A DNA stretch of 64,000 nucleotides, from assembly GCA_937907605.1 (NCBI GenBank), contig CALCYI010000060.1:1-64000 (forward strand). Reading direction: 5' to 3'. Of the stretch, positions 43,779 to 52,210 are shown piece after piece (the stretch's first letter is position 1; every line of letters begins with the position of its first letter). The DNA is from an uncultured Clostridia bacterium (lineage in GTDB: Bacteria > Bacillota > Clostridia > Oscillospirales > Acutalibacteraceae). The notes beneath the pieces are model-generated. The model ran no database searches. It saw nothing but the letters and a program-made list of their open reading frames with translations, and was not told the DNA's origin. The translations under genes and the position numbers were made by a program.

Positions 43779-43830
43779 ATTATAACATAAACATTATTAT
43801 AATACAAGTTTAACAAAAATATTTGTTAAA
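43779..43830 (-). promoter_or_regulatory. Lipase promoter with palindromic operator
   Basis: On the minus strand TTGTAT (43807-43802), a 17-base spacer and TATAAT (43784-43779). Just upstream of the -35 box lies a perfect palindrome, TTTAACAAA-AATA-TTTGTTAAA (43809-43830). An extra half site TTTGTTAAA follows at 43832. This looks like a regulator site, for activation by position, but the protein is unknown. The rest of 43741-43941 holds only the two terminators' flanks. Confidence 0.6.
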
Positions 43831-43901
43831 ATTTGTTAAAAATGTATAATTGTTTCCTTACTAATGTTATTTTAATTTTGAATATATAGTAAAAATAAAC
43901 A

Positions 43902-43929
43902 AAGGGCACCTGCATTTACAGGTGCCCTT
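43902..43929 (-). terminator. Terminator of the iron alcohol dehydrogenase
   Basis: AAGGGCACCTG (43902-43912) pairs with CAGGTGCCCTT (43919-43929). The minus strand continues TGTTTATTTTTA, 12 bases past the stop. Confidence 0.9.
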
Positions 43930-43941
43930 AATTGTAAAAAT

Positions 43942-45153
43942 TTACTCCATAAATGAACGGATTACTGCTTCACACTCGGCAGCGTCCATAATCTTGGGAA
44001 CGGGATAGCCGGGATTACCCTCCTTAAGCGCACGCTTTACAAGAGTGGGCATATCCTCCTCCTTGATAAAATCGAACTTCTCGGGAATGTTCATAGCCTT
44101 GTTCATTCTTCTCACCTCGGCTATAAACGCCTTGCCCTTTTCCTCGGTCGACATGGTAGGCGCGGTAATGCCTATAATATCAGCGAGTTTAGCAAGTTGA
44201 GGATAAGCGGCGTCGCCGTACCAGTCAAGCACATACGGAAGAATTACCGCATTTGCAAGCCCGTGTGGCGTTCCGTAAAGACCGCCGAGATTATGCGCAA
44301 TTGCATGAACGTATCCTACGAAAGCCTGTGTAAACGCACAGCCCGCAAGATACGAGCCCTTGAGCATATTTTCCCTCGCTTCAAGGTCCTTGCCGTCTGC
44401 GTAAGCCTTTTCAAGATTTTCGTGAATCAGCTTAGTAGCGTCCTCGGCGTACTTAAGAGTTGCCTTAACGTTGCTTTTACCAATATATGCCTCAACCGCG
44501 TGAGTAAGCGCGTCCATACCTGTTGTCGATGTGATATGCGGCGGCAAACCTACGGTAAGAGCCGGGTCAAGCACCGCGTACTTCGGACGGAGACAGATAT
44601 CGTTAATCGCGTTTTTCTCATGAGTTTCGGGGTCGGTAACTACTGCGGCAACCGTGGTTTCGGAGCCCGTGCCAGCCGTTGTAGGAACAGCGAAGAACGG
44701 CGGGAGCTTATGTAAAACCTTGAGGTAGCCCCTCATGGACCTTACTGACTGTCTCGGCTTAACAACTCTCGCTGCGGCAGCCTTGGCGCAGTCCATCGGC
44801 GAGCCTCCGCCGAAGGCGATAATACCCTGACAGCCGTTGGAAACGTACAGCTCTCTTGCTTCCTCAATATTCGGAATAGTCGGGTTCGGCTGAACTCCGT
44901 CATATACAACGTAGTCAATGCCTACCTCGGTCAACTTTTCGAACATCGGGTCAAGAAGATGTAAGCCCATAAGACCTTTATCCGTAACGACCATAACCTT
45001 GGTTATGCCCTTATTCTTAATGAATTCGGGAAGTCTGAGTACGGAGTCAACGCCCTCAAGAAGCTCAGGCTCGGACCAGTCCATAAAGCACATAGCAACC
45101 TTAAAAACTCTCTGATATATTCTGTACCAGCATTTTTTAAGAGTCCAGAGCAT
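43942..45153 (-). CDS. Iron-containing alcohol dehydrogenase
   Basis: The 403-residue protein is a group III, iron-dependent NAD(P)-linked dehydrogenase. It has the nucleotide site FGGGSPMDCAKA near residue 115, PTTAGTGSETT near residue 158, and iron ligands in STTGMDALTHAVEAYIG, VHAIAHNLGG and TPHGLANA. An N-terminal extension of about 25 residues (LWTLKKCWYRIYQRV) precedes the core. It probably interconverts a fermentation aldehyde and alcohol; butanol and 1,3-propanediol types look alike. It is a single-gene unit. Confidence 0.92.
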   Translation of the reverse strand: MLWTLKKCWYRIYQRVFKVAMCFMDWSEPELLEGVDSVLRLPEFIKNKGITKVMVVTDKGLMGLHLLDPMFEKLTEVGIDYVVYDGVQPNPTIPNIEEARELYVSNGCQGIIAFGGGSPMDCAKAAAARVVKPRQSVRSMRGYLKVLHKLPPFFAVPTTAGTGSETTVAAVVTDPETHEKNAINDICLRPKYAVLDPALTVGLPPHITSTTGMDALTHAVEAYIGKSNVKATLKYAEDATKLIHENLEKAYADGKDLEARENMLKGSYLAGCAFTQAFVGYVHAIAHNLGGLYGTPHGLANAVILPYVLDWYGDAAYPQLAKLADIIGITAPTMSTEEKGKAFIAEVRRMNKAMNIPEKFDFIKEEDMPTLVKRALKEGNPGYPVPKIMDAAECEAVIRSFME

Positions 45154-45185
45154 CTTAAAAATCTCCTTTCATATTTTTCATTTAT

Positions 45186-45214
45186 ATTTTAATACAGACA
45201 AACAGATTTTGCAA
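45186..45214 (-). promoter_or_regulatory. Sigma-A promoter of the alcohol dehydrogenase
   Basis: TTGCAA (45214-45209), a 17-base spacer and TAAAAT (45191-45186). It is back-to-back with the sialidase promoter, six bases apart. Confidence 0.75.
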
Positions 45215-45220
45215 CAGTAA

Positions 45221-45249
45221 TTTACTTTTAAAAGCGTTTATGTTATAAT
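45221..45249 (+). promoter_or_regulatory. Sigma-A promoter of the sialidase
   Basis: TTTACT (45221-45226), a 17-base spacer and TATAAT (45244-45249). The -10 box is good and the -35 box is weaker. AGGAG precedes the ATG. Confidence 0.65.
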
Positions 45250-45268
45250 AATTTCAGGAGATGATACT

Positions 45269-46531
45269 ATGATTCTTTTCAGCAACGATAACGGCTTTGA
45301 ATACAGGATACCGAGCATGGTTAATGCGGGCGGTACCCTCGTAGCAGTCTGCGACAACGGAAGAAGCGGCGCGGACTGGGGATATATTGAGCTTGCATTA
45401 AGGCGCAGTACGGATAACGGCGAGAGCTGGAGCGAGGTTAAGACTCTTGCGGCACCGCCCGCACGTTCGACCTCCTCCGACATAGAAAATACAAAGTCGG
45501 CATTTTTCATAGACCCCTGTATGACGGTTGCTCAAAACGGGGATATTATACTTCTTGTTACCTTCTTCCCCGAGTCAAAGGGCGTGCATAATCTAAAATA
45601 CCTTGAGGCTAAAAAGGCGGCGTTCACAAGCTTTGACGGCAGGAACTGCTCTATTTTATACGACAAGGACGACAACTATTACATAGTTCTTGAAAACGGA
45701 GTAATACTCGACGGCAGAAAAGCGAAAACGCCGTATACGCTTAAAGGACTCGGCGAGCTTTACAAGGGCGAGGAATACGTAGGAAACGTATATCTTAACG
45801 GCGCTCAGGGCAAGGCTGAGGAGGGCACGAAAACCTCCTTCGGCGCTCCGCTCAAGGCGCCTAAGCGCAGTTTCATATTCCTTATGAAATCAAGCGATAA
45901 GGGACTTACCTGGACTAAGCCGAGGGATATAACGCCGACAATTCTCAACGAAAAGGACGGCGCGTTCATAGGGGTTGCACCCGGCAGGGGCATAACCTTA
46001 AAGAGCGGAAGAATTATTATGCCGCTTTATAATACTAAGGGCTCCGTGTGTATATACTCCGATGACGACGGTATAAGCTGGCAGAGGAATCAGGGGCTCC
46101 CCGTCACGGGCAACAAGGGCGAATGCTGCTTAATAGAAGCGCCCAGCAGCAGGCTTTACAGCTACGGCACGGAAAACGGAAAAATCCCCGAAACCATTTC
46201 GTTCGACAACGGTATAGTATGGGCAAAGGGCGACAGGCTTCCCTATAAATCCCCTAAATGTCAGAAGAGCACGGCGGTAATTGGCGAGCGTGTTTTCATT
46301 GCGCACCCGTCGGGCAGCAAGAGGACAAACGGCGTTATTTCCAAAGGACATTTTGAATATGACAAAAAGGGCGATTTCAGAGGAATTAAGTGGCAGAAGA
46401 AGGAGATTGAAATAACAGACGGCTTCTTTGCATATTCCTGTATGGCTGAAATTGATTCAAACACGCTCGGAATACTCTATGAAAGCAAGCAAAGCGGCGA
46501 AATCAGATTTGAAAAAATTAAAGTTGAATAA
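45269..46531 (+). CDS. Sialidase (GH33-like), no signal peptide
   Basis: The 420-residue protein has a sialidase beta-propeller. It opens with the RIP motif (YRIPSMV) and has Asp boxes STDNGESW, SSDKGLTW and SDDDGISW and a degenerate FDNGIVW. Probable active-site residues are Arg in RIP, Glu in CCLIEAPSSRLYS, Arg in PSGSKRTNG, and Tyr in FAYSCMAEID. It begins directly at the propeller with no signal or anchor, so it should be cytoplasmic or released by another route. No nanA, nanE or sialic-acid transporter is nearby. Exo-alpha-sialidase action is likely; other propeller hydrolases are possible. Confidence 0.85.
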   Translation: MILFSNDNGFEYRIPSMVNAGGTLVAVCDNGRSGADWGYIELALRRSTDNGESWSEVKTLAAPPARSTSSDIENTKSAFFIDPCMTVAQNGDIILLVTFFPESKGVHNLKYLEAKKAAFTSFDGRNCSILYDKDDNYYIVLENGVILDGRKAKTPYTLKGLGELYKGEEYVGNVYLNGAQGKAEEGTKTSFGAPLKAPKRSFIFLMKSSDKGLTWTKPRDITPTILNEKDGAFIGVAPGRGITLKSGRIIMPLYNTKGSVCIYSDDDGISWQRNQGLPVTGNKGECCLIEAPSSRLYSYGTENGKIPETISFDNGIVWAKGDRLPYKSPKCQKSTAVIGERVFIAHPSGSKRTNGVISKGHFEYDKKGDFRGIKWQKKEIEITDGFFAYSCMAEIDSNTLGILYESKQSGEIRFEKIKVE

Positions 46532-46540
46532 AAGAATTAA

Positions 46541-46569
46541 GGCTCGGAGCCAAAGCTCCGAGCCTTTTA
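46541..46569. terminator. Bidirectional terminator, sialidase/ferredoxin
   Basis: GGCTCGGAG (46541-46549) pairs with CTCCGAGCC (46556-46564) and is followed by TTTTATT. The minus strand continues TTAATTCTTTT. It serves the two convergent genes. Confidence 0.9.
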
Positions 46570-46578
46570 TTGTATGTA

Positions 46579-46749
46579 TTATTCCATTGAAGGAGCGCCA
46601 ACAGGACAAACGCCTTCGCAAGCACCGCACTCGATGCAGGTATCAGCATCAATTACGTACTTATCGTCGCCCTCTGAGATAGCGCCTACCGGACACTCTG
46701 CTGCGCAAGCGCCGCAGGAGATACAATCATCAGAAATTACGTATGCCAT
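46579..46749 (-). CDS. 2[4Fe-4S] ferredoxin
   Basis: This 56-residue protein is a classic clostridial ferredoxin. It has two cluster motifs, CISCGACAAECP (residues 9-20) and CIECGACEGVCP (residues 38-49), related by an internal repeat. It is a low-potential electron carrier for pyruvate:ferredoxin oxidoreductase, hydrogenase or Rnf-type reactions. GGAGG lies eight bases before the ATG and a strong promoter is upstream. It is short enough to be missed by length-filtered gene finding. The high-level promoter fits an abundant protein. Confidence 0.97.
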   Translation of the reverse strand: MAYVISDDCISCGACAAECPVGAISEGDDKYVIDADTCIECGACEGVCPVGAPSME

Positions 46750-46798
46750 AACAATTACCTCCGTTATAAATTTAGGTTTTCCTATTCCTATCGTATTA

Positions 46799-46827
46799 AA
46801 TATAGCATTACATTAATTAAAATGCAA
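46799..46827 (-). promoter_or_regulatory. Sigma-A promoter of the ferredoxin gene
   Basis: TTGCAT (46827-46822), a 17-base spacer and TATATT (46804-46799). The 5' UTR is about 45 bases. Confidence 0.75.
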
Positions 46828-46836
46828 GTGTTTTTT

Positions 46837-47661
46837 TCAGTTATTTTCTGCCTTTTTGACAATGCGGACTTCATCGCGGCTTACGATAATCGGCGCGCCC
46901 TCGGGCATATCGTCAAGCTGTACCTTAAGCTTACCCGTAAGCACCGCAGTATCAACCACGACTCCCCTGCCCTCACGGCAGTCAACGATTGTGCCCTTCT
47001 GGGGCGTAATCTTATTAAGATATTCGTATGAGTTCTGCTCATACTTAAGACAGCACATAAGTCTTCCGCAGGTTCCGCTGATTTTTCCCGGGGAAAGTGA
47101 AAGCCCCTGCTCCTTCGCCATTTTGATTGATACCGAATGGAAATCGTTAAGGAAGGTGGAGCAGCAAAACGGCCTACCGCAGATACCCAGACCGCCTATC
47201 ATCTTCGCTTCGTCCCTTACGCCGATTTGCCTTAGCTCAATCCTCGTATGGAATTCGCTTGCGAGGTCCTTTACAAGCTCCCTGAAATCCACTCTGCCGT
47301 CAGCCGTAAAGTAGAATATTACCTTAGAGCCGTCAAAGGTGTATTCAACGTCGGTTAAATCCATTTCAAGCCCGTGCTCGGCTATCTTTTCAATACAGAT
47401 GTCGCGCGCTCGCTTTTCCTTTCGTGTATTTTCCTCAATGCGCTTTATATCCTCCTCCGTTGCGATTCTGATAATCGGCTTGAGCGGGAGCACAACCTCG
47501 CTTTCGTCGACCTCCTTATTAGAAGTGGAGGCAACTCCGCATTCCACTCCCCTTGCGGTTTCAACCACAACTCTCTGTCCCTTTTTAACCGTAATATCAA
47601 CGGGGTCAAAATAATACATTTTCCCCGTATCCTTAAAGCGTACGCCAACAACCTTTACCAT
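46837..47661 (-). CDS. ricT: PSP1-domain protein RicT (YaaT)
   Basis: The 274-residue protein is the PSP1/YaaT family. In Bacillus, RicT with RicA and RicF forms an Fe-S complex that helps RNase Y mature mRNAs and promotes sporulation and competence. It has the MVKVVGVRFKDTGKMYYFDP opening, and Cys motifs GLGICGRPFCCSTFL near residue 154 and GTCGRLMCCLKYE near residue 190 that could hold a cluster. It follows holB by four bases, as in the yaaQ-holB-yaaT block of Firmicutes. Confidence 0.94.
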   Translation of the reverse strand: MVKVVGVRFKDTGKMYYFDPVDITVKKGQRVVVETARGVECGVASTSNKEVDESEVVLPLKPIIRIATEEDIKRIEENTRKEKRARDICIEKIAEHGLEMDLTDVEYTFDGSKVIFYFTADGRVDFRELVKDLASEFHTRIELRQIGVRDEAKMIGGLGICGRPFCCSTFLNDFHSVSIKMAKEQGLSLSPGKISGTCGRLMCCLKYEQNSYEYLNKITPQKGTIVDCREGRGVVVDTAVLTGKLKVQLDDMPEGAPIIVSRDEVRIVKKAENN

Positions 47662-47665
47662 TCTT

Positions 47666-48643
47666 TTACCTTCCTATCGCTCTGCGCAAATCGTAGCAGA
47701 GCTTTGTTATTATAATACTGTTATTACCGTTTCTTTTAGTAAGGTATGTAATATTATCGCATACCTCAATAAGCCTGAGCAGCTTATCCCTGCTGAGCCT
47801 TGATGAGAGGGCTGATACGATTTCCCTCTGTCCGCTCATTAAATCCTCACCGCCCGTGAGCGCGTCCCTGAATACCGCCTTTAAAAGCGACATTGAGGCG
47901 ATAAGCGTTTCACTGTCCTTCTGGAATACGGAGACAGCCTTGATAAGCTCGTACTCGTTATCGGCAAGGAGAGCCGTTGCGAGCTTTTCGGTTATATCGC
48001 CGATTTTCGAAAGCCTGCCGTCGCTGAGGCTGTTTTGCGCCTTACCTATATTTCCGTTCCAGATTTCGCACGCGTTCAGCGCCTCGTCAAAGCTGATGCT
48101 TTCGTTCCTGCTGCTGATATATTCCGCGCCCTGAGCGGCTGAAACGCCCTCAAGGGTAATAACCACGCTCCTTGAAAGCACGGTTTCAAGCATAGCGGAT
48201 TTATTAGTAACAAGAAGTATGAATATCACGTACGAGGGCGGCTCCTCAAGTATCTTAAGAAGCGCGTTCTGCGCGGCGGCGGTCATGGACTGACAGTTAC
48301 CTAAAATATATATTTTATAATCAGCCTCGTTCGGCTTGGTAAACGCGTCCTCCCTGATCTCCCTGACCTTATTGACGGAGAACTTTGCAGGCGCGTCAGG
48401 CGCAGTATATTCGATAACGTCGGGGTGTATTCCCTTGTTAACCTTTTTGCACTGAGGACACTTTCCGCAGGGCTTTTCCTCTCCCCTGCAAAGCAGATTG
48501 AGCGCAATCTCCCTTGCGAGAGTATGCTTACCTAAGCCCTCCTCACCCTCGAGAATTACAGCATGAGGAAGCCTGCCCGATTCGCTCAGAAAGGTGAGCT
48601 GATTTTTAATTTTTTCGTTTCCTGTAAAATCAATAAATCTCAT
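47666..48643 (-). CDS. holB: DNA polymerase III delta' subunit
   Basis: HolB is part of the clamp loader. The 325-residue protein has an AAA+ fold with GEEGLGKHTLAREIALNLLC near residue 32, a zinc-binding CGKCPQCKKVNKG near residue 58, and the LLKILEEPPSYVIFIL segment near residue 130 with the SRC-like region changed to LSRSVV. The P-loop has Lys-His rather than Lys-Thr, fitting the usual non-hydrolysing delta' form. Its end meets ricT, and its start overlaps darA by one base. Confidence 0.94.
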   Translation of the reverse strand: MRFIDFTGNEKIKNQLTFLSESGRLPHAVILEGEEGLGKHTLAREIALNLLCRGEEKPCGKCPQCKKVNKGIHPDVIEYTAPDAPAKFSVNKVREIREDAFTKPNEADYKIYILGNCQSMTAAAQNALLKILEEPPSYVIFILLVTNKSAMLETVLSRSVVITLEGVSAAQGAEYISSRNESISFDEALNACEIWNGNIGKAQNSLSDGRLSKIGDITEKLATALLADNEYELIKAVSVFQKDSETLIASMSLLKAVFRDALTGGEDLMSGQREIVSALSSRLSRDKLLRLIEVCDNITYLTKRNGNNSIIITKLCYDLRRAIGR

Positions 48644-48966
48644 CAGAATTTATTAAAGCTTTCCACATCAAGAGTAAACGCAACAGCGCCGTTTTCCTCA
48701 ACGTCAACCGCCTGAGTCAGAAGCGAGCCCGAAATAGTGCTCGTAACGCCAGCAGTCCTTATCTTACGCTTCGTTACGCTGGAGCGGATAACGCCGTAAA
48801 GCTTTTCTACCTTTTCTTCATCACAGCCTATAAGGATTGCCGTATTCCCGTCAACGAGGAACTGACCCGTTGTTGATATCTTAGTTGCAAAATACCCGTT
48901 CCTTGCTATTTCGGCAAGTACCTTTTCGGCGTCGTTATTTGATACGATTGTTATAACAAGTTTCAT
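48643..48966 (-). CDS. darA: Cyclic-di-AMP receptor, PII-like (DarA/PstA)
   Basis: The 107-residue protein belongs to the DUF970 PII-like group that binds cyclic-di-AMP. Features are MKLVITIVSNNDAEKVLAEI, GYFATKISTTGQFLVDGNTAILIG near residue 25 and a C-terminal GAVAFTLDVESF strand. Its downstream target is not settled even in Bacillus. No diadenylate cyclase gene is in the window. It begins 16 bases beyond the AEC carrier stop, and holB follows. Confidence 0.94.
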   Translation of the reverse strand: MKLVITIVSNNDAEKVLAEIARNGYFATKISTTGQFLVDGNTAILIGCDEEKVEKLYGVIRSSVTKRKIRTAGVTSTISGSLLTQAVDVEENGAVAFTLDVESFNKF

Positions 48967-48982
48967 TTAATCACCTTCTTAA

Positions 48983-49921
48983 TTATAATACCGAGGCGAG
49001 AGCCACAATAACGGGCATTGTAATTATGCCGAGTACGCTCGTCTGCCCGACTATCTCGCTCGGAAGCGCCGTGTCATTATCATACTTCGCAGCGTACATA
49101 GCTGTATTTGTTGCAACGGGCGCGGAAGCCGAAACGGTAAGCGCAACCTTCATACTCTCGGGTACGTCGAGAAGTCTGAATACGCAGAGCATTACGGCGG
49201 GCACGAGCAGAAGCCTCACGAATGACACGTAAAAGATTTCTTTTTTTACAAATATATTTTTAAAGTTACAGTTGGCAAAGAACGTTCCGAAAACAATCAT
49301 TGCCATCGGCGAATTACACGCCGCCACCCTGCTCATAGTGCTGTTAATAACGTCGGGAAGGTGTACCTGAAGAAGAAACAGGGGTATGCCGATAATAACG
49401 CTGATTGAGCCGGGATTGAGAATTAAATTTTTAGGGTTGATTTTAGCTTTTCCGCCCGATATTTCGTGAATACCGTATGTAAATGCAAAGACATTAAACA
49501 CCGCCACATAGCAGGAGGAGTAGAATACGCCCTCCTCGCCCACTACGCTCTCGGCAAGCGGAAGCGCAAGGAACGCAGCGTTTGAAAATGTAATCGCGTA
49601 GTGGTAAATACCCCTTATCATCCTGTCCTTTTTCCTGAAGGAAAGGGCAGAAATGCCGATACCGAGCAGGTGGGTTAAAAACGCAAGTGCGAAAGCAACT
49701 CCAAGCCCCTTAATATGCTCGGGCGTCCTTTCCATATTGAGAAATGTATGTATAATCGTAATCGGAAGAATCAGATTAAAAAGCAAATCAACAAGCCTTT
49801 TTCCGTCCGACCGGGTAAATATTTTAGTTTTATCGGCGGCAAAGCCTATCGCCGCAATCATATACAAAACGCATACCTGAAGGGCAACGGTCTGAAGATT
49901 ACCAATAAAATTATTAAACAA
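48983..49921 (-). CDS. AEC-family transporter
   Basis: The 312-residue protein has about ten hydrophobic segments and the AEC (auxin efflux carrier) pattern, with paired five-helix halves and a NAAFLALPLAESV segment. Bacterial members export or import small acids such as malate. A longer frame opens at TTG 49987, but it overlaps the upstream gene and lacks a ribosome binding site. TTG 49921 has GGAG seven bases upstream, lies just past the previous stop and gives the usual length. Substrate unknown. Confidence 0.85.
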   Translation of the reverse strand: MFNNFIGNLQTVALQVCVLYMIAAIGFAADKTKIFTRSDGKRLVDLLFNLILPITIIHTFLNMERTPEHIKGLGVAFALAFLTHLLGIGISALSFRKKDRMIRGIYHYAITFSNAAFLALPLAESVVGEEGVFYSSCYVAVFNVFAFTYGIHEISGGKAKINPKNLILNPGSISVIIGIPLFLLQVHLPDVINSTMSRVAACNSPMAMIVFGTFFANCNFKNIFVKKEIFYVSFVRLLLVPAVMLCVFRLLDVPESMKVALTVSASAPVATNTAMYAAKYDNDTALPSEIVGQTSVLGIITMPVIVALASVL

Positions 49922-49922
49922 A

Positions 49923-50744
49923 CTAATGCTCCGAACTATTACTGATTGATTTTTTGTTATAAGCGTCCTTTTCAAAAAAGAAAACAAAGCCGCATATCAT
50001 TATCCCCGCAAGCGCGAGGAAATTATCGTTATCCGATAGACTCACCTTTCCAAAGAGTAAAAGCATAAGCCTGTCGAAGAAATACAGCATTGAGAGGTAC
50101 GAAAAAAGCCTTGCAAAAAGCAGAGTCGTTCTTTTTATCTCCTCTCCCCTGTCCATATCCCTTGCAAAGCAAAAGAAGAACAGCGTCATGAAAATCAGCG
50201 TCGCGTATTTAAGGAGAGAGTCGGTATCACGGTCAAACTCGCCGGAGTCCGCTATTACCGAGAAAACCTCGCTGAGACTCCAGAAAAGCGGAACCAGATG
50301 GAAGAAATACAGCTCCCTGAAATCGTAATTACGCTTTGAATACGTCATACGAACGACCGTAAAGTACACGCAGCACATAAGAGAAAGCACCGCGCTCACC
50401 GCTATTGCAACGACAAAATGCGCCTCTGTCCTCCTGCCCGTAACGCCCTTGAAGAGCAAAACCGCCTGAGAAATGAAGTGTATGAAAAAGCCCGCTGCGG
50501 CAATCTGTGCAAAAAAGTCGAGGCGGAAATTCGTACCGTAAAGCCGTCCTATTTCGCCAAGCTCGGCGCCGTCGGTCATAAGTCCCTGATAGGTATTAAT
50601 ACCTATACCGAGCAGCACAAGGACGCCGAAGACTGCGTTAAGCGTCTCAGAGCCTCTGAGCACGGACGCAAAGCGGATAATGAGCGCACCTGAGATACAG
50701 AATATAACAAAGAACGTATAGAGCCTGATACCGTTACTGCGCAT
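49923..50744 (-). CDS. Polytopic membrane protein of unknown function
   Basis: The 273-residue protein has about eight hydrophobic segments joined by short, charged loops (TYSKRNYDFRELYFFH, DRDTDSLLKY), and ends in a polar tail. No family is recognised. Its ATG overlaps the citrate synthase stop by one base, so it is translated with gltA and the AEC carrier. That link suggests a shared condition rather than a known job. Confidence 0.7.
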   Translation of the reverse strand: MRSNGIRLYTFFVIFCISGALIIRFASVLRGSETLNAVFGVLVLLGIGINTYQGLMTDGAELGEIGRLYGTNFRLDFFAQIAAAGFFIHFISQAVLLFKGVTGRRTEAHFVVAIAVSAVLSLMCCVYFTVVRMTYSKRNYDFRELYFFHLVPLFWSLSEVFSVIADSGEFDRDTDSLLKYATLIFMTLFFFCFARDMDRGEEIKRTTLLFARLFSYLSMLYFFDRLMLLLFGKVSLSDNDNFLALAGIMICGFVFFFEKDAYNKKSISNSSEH

Positions 50745-52114
50745 TATGCCCTTTCTTCCAGAGGGGTGTATTCCCTTGTTTTAGCAACGCTCTTATACGC
50801 GGGGCGCATAATCCTACCGCCCGATGTAAGCTCCTCAAGCCTGTGCGCGCTCCAGCCCGCAATCCTTGCAGTAGCAAAGAGCGGGGTGAATAAATCCTCG
50901 GGAATACCGAGCACCTTATAAACGAGTCCCGAATATAAATCGACGTTCGCGCACATTACCTTTTCGCTGCCTTTAACCTCGGCAAACACCTCGGGAGTGA
51001 GCTTTTCAATATTTTCAAGAGTTTTGAATTCCTTTTCAAAGCCGTGCTCAAAGGCAAGCTTTCTCGCGCTTTCCTTAAGTATGCAGGCACGCGGGTCGGA
51101 AAGGGTGTAAACGGCATGTCCCATACCGTAGATGAGCCCCGACCTGTCGCCCGCTTCCTTATTAAGCACCTTGACGAGCATATCCTTTACCTGAGCCTCG
51201 TCGGTAGGATCGGCAAGATTTTCCAGAAAGTAATCGGTCTGCTGTGAAACCTTGATGTTTGCGCCGCCGTGACGGGGTCCCTTAAGCGAGCCGATACCCG
51301 CTGCGATAGCAGAATATGTATCCGTTCCGCTCGAGGTGAGAACCCTTGTCGAGAAGGTCGAGTTATTACCTCCGCCGTGGTCAGCGTGGAGCATTAAGCA
51401 AATGTCAAGGAGCTGAGCCTCCTCGTGAGTATACTGCTTATCGGGCCTGAGCTGACGGAGTATGAACTCAGCAGTGGATATTTCCTTCCTTACGGGGTGA
51501 ATATACATACTCTTGTTATAAAACGCCCTTCTCTTAACCTGATAGGCGGTATTCATAATAGTCGGGAACTGCGAGATAAGCTGCAGGCTCTGCCTCAGCA
51601 CGTTAGGTATCGAGGTATTATCGGGGTCCTCGTCAAAGGAATAGAGCGCCATGACGCAGCGCGCCATTTTATTCATAATATCCTTCGAGGGATGCTTTAT
51701 AATAATATCCTCTACGAACTCATCGGGAAGAGTACGGCACGCACCAATAACCTCATTAAAGGCGTAAAGCTGCTGCGGGGTCGGAAGCGAGCCGAAAACG
51801 AGCAGCCACGCAACCTCCTCAAAACCGAAGCGGTCGTTATCCTTGCAGCTCTGAATAATATCCCTTATGTCATAACCGCGGTAGAGCAAGCGTCCTTCCT
51901 TGGGCGTACGCTCGCCGTCAAGGATATAATAGCCCTCAACCGAGCAGACCTTGGTAAGCCCCGCCATAACGCCCGTACCGTCGGGGTTGCGCAGACCTCT
52001 TTTAACCTCATATCTCTCAAACTTCGTAGGGTTGATTTCGTTATTCTTATTAAGCTCCTCGCAGAGCGTGGAGATAGCGTCCATTGATATAGGCGAAATA
52101 TAGCTCGACGGCAT
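50744..52114 (-). CDS. gltA: Citrate synthase
   Basis: The enzyme condenses oxaloacetate and acetyl-CoA to citrate. The 456-residue protein has the catalytic segments LMLHADHGGGNNSTFSTRVL near residue 245, GMGHAVYT near residue 320 and NVDLYSGLVYKVLGIP near residue 393. It carries an N-terminal extension of about 60 residues before the core, as in other clostridial forms. No other TCA-cycle gene is present; in fermenters it usually feeds glutamate synthesis. Methylcitrate synthase is a less likely alternative. A strong promoter precedes it. Confidence 0.92.
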   Translation of the reverse strand: MPSSYISPISMDAISTLCEELNKNNEINPTKFERYEVKRGLRNPDGTGVMAGLTKVCSVEGYYILDGERTPKEGRLLYRGYDIRDIIQSCKDNDRFGFEEVAWLLVFGSLPTPQQLYAFNEVIGACRTLPDEFVEDIIIKHPSKDIMNKMARCVMALYSFDEDPDNTSIPNVLRQSLQLISQFPTIMNTAYQVKRRAFYNKSMYIHPVRKEISTAEFILRQLRPDKQYTHEEAQLLDICLMLHADHGGGNNSTFSTRVLTSSGTDTYSAIAAGIGSLKGPRHGGANIKVSQQTDYFLENLADPTDEAQVKDMLVKVLNKEAGDRSGLIYGMGHAVYTLSDPRACILKESARKLAFEHGFEKEFKTLENIEKLTPEVFAEVKGSEKVMCANVDLYSGLVYKVLGIPEDLFTPLFATARIAGWSAHRLEELTSGGRIMRPAYKSVAKTREYTPLEERA

Positions 52115-52168
52115 AAAATTCCTCCCTCATAAATATATTTTTATATAGTAACCCATATTAAGATAATA

Positions 52169-52197
52169 ATTATACTAAAAAATTAAAATAAAGTCAA
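52169..52197 (-). promoter_or_regulatory. Sigma-A promoter of the gltA operon
   Basis: TTGACT (52197-52192), a 17-base spacer and TATAAT (52174-52169) on the minus strand. Confidence 0.82.
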
Positions 52198-52210
52198 GAA
52201 AGAGGATTGT

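Noticed and set aside
41715..45153. Prophage or integrated element in the lipase region
   Set aside because: No integrase, transposase, direct repeats or tRNA target seen; promoters and terminators of each unit look native.
51425..52087. 220-residue plus-strand frame
   Set aside because: Antisense of citrate synthase with no ribosome binding site.
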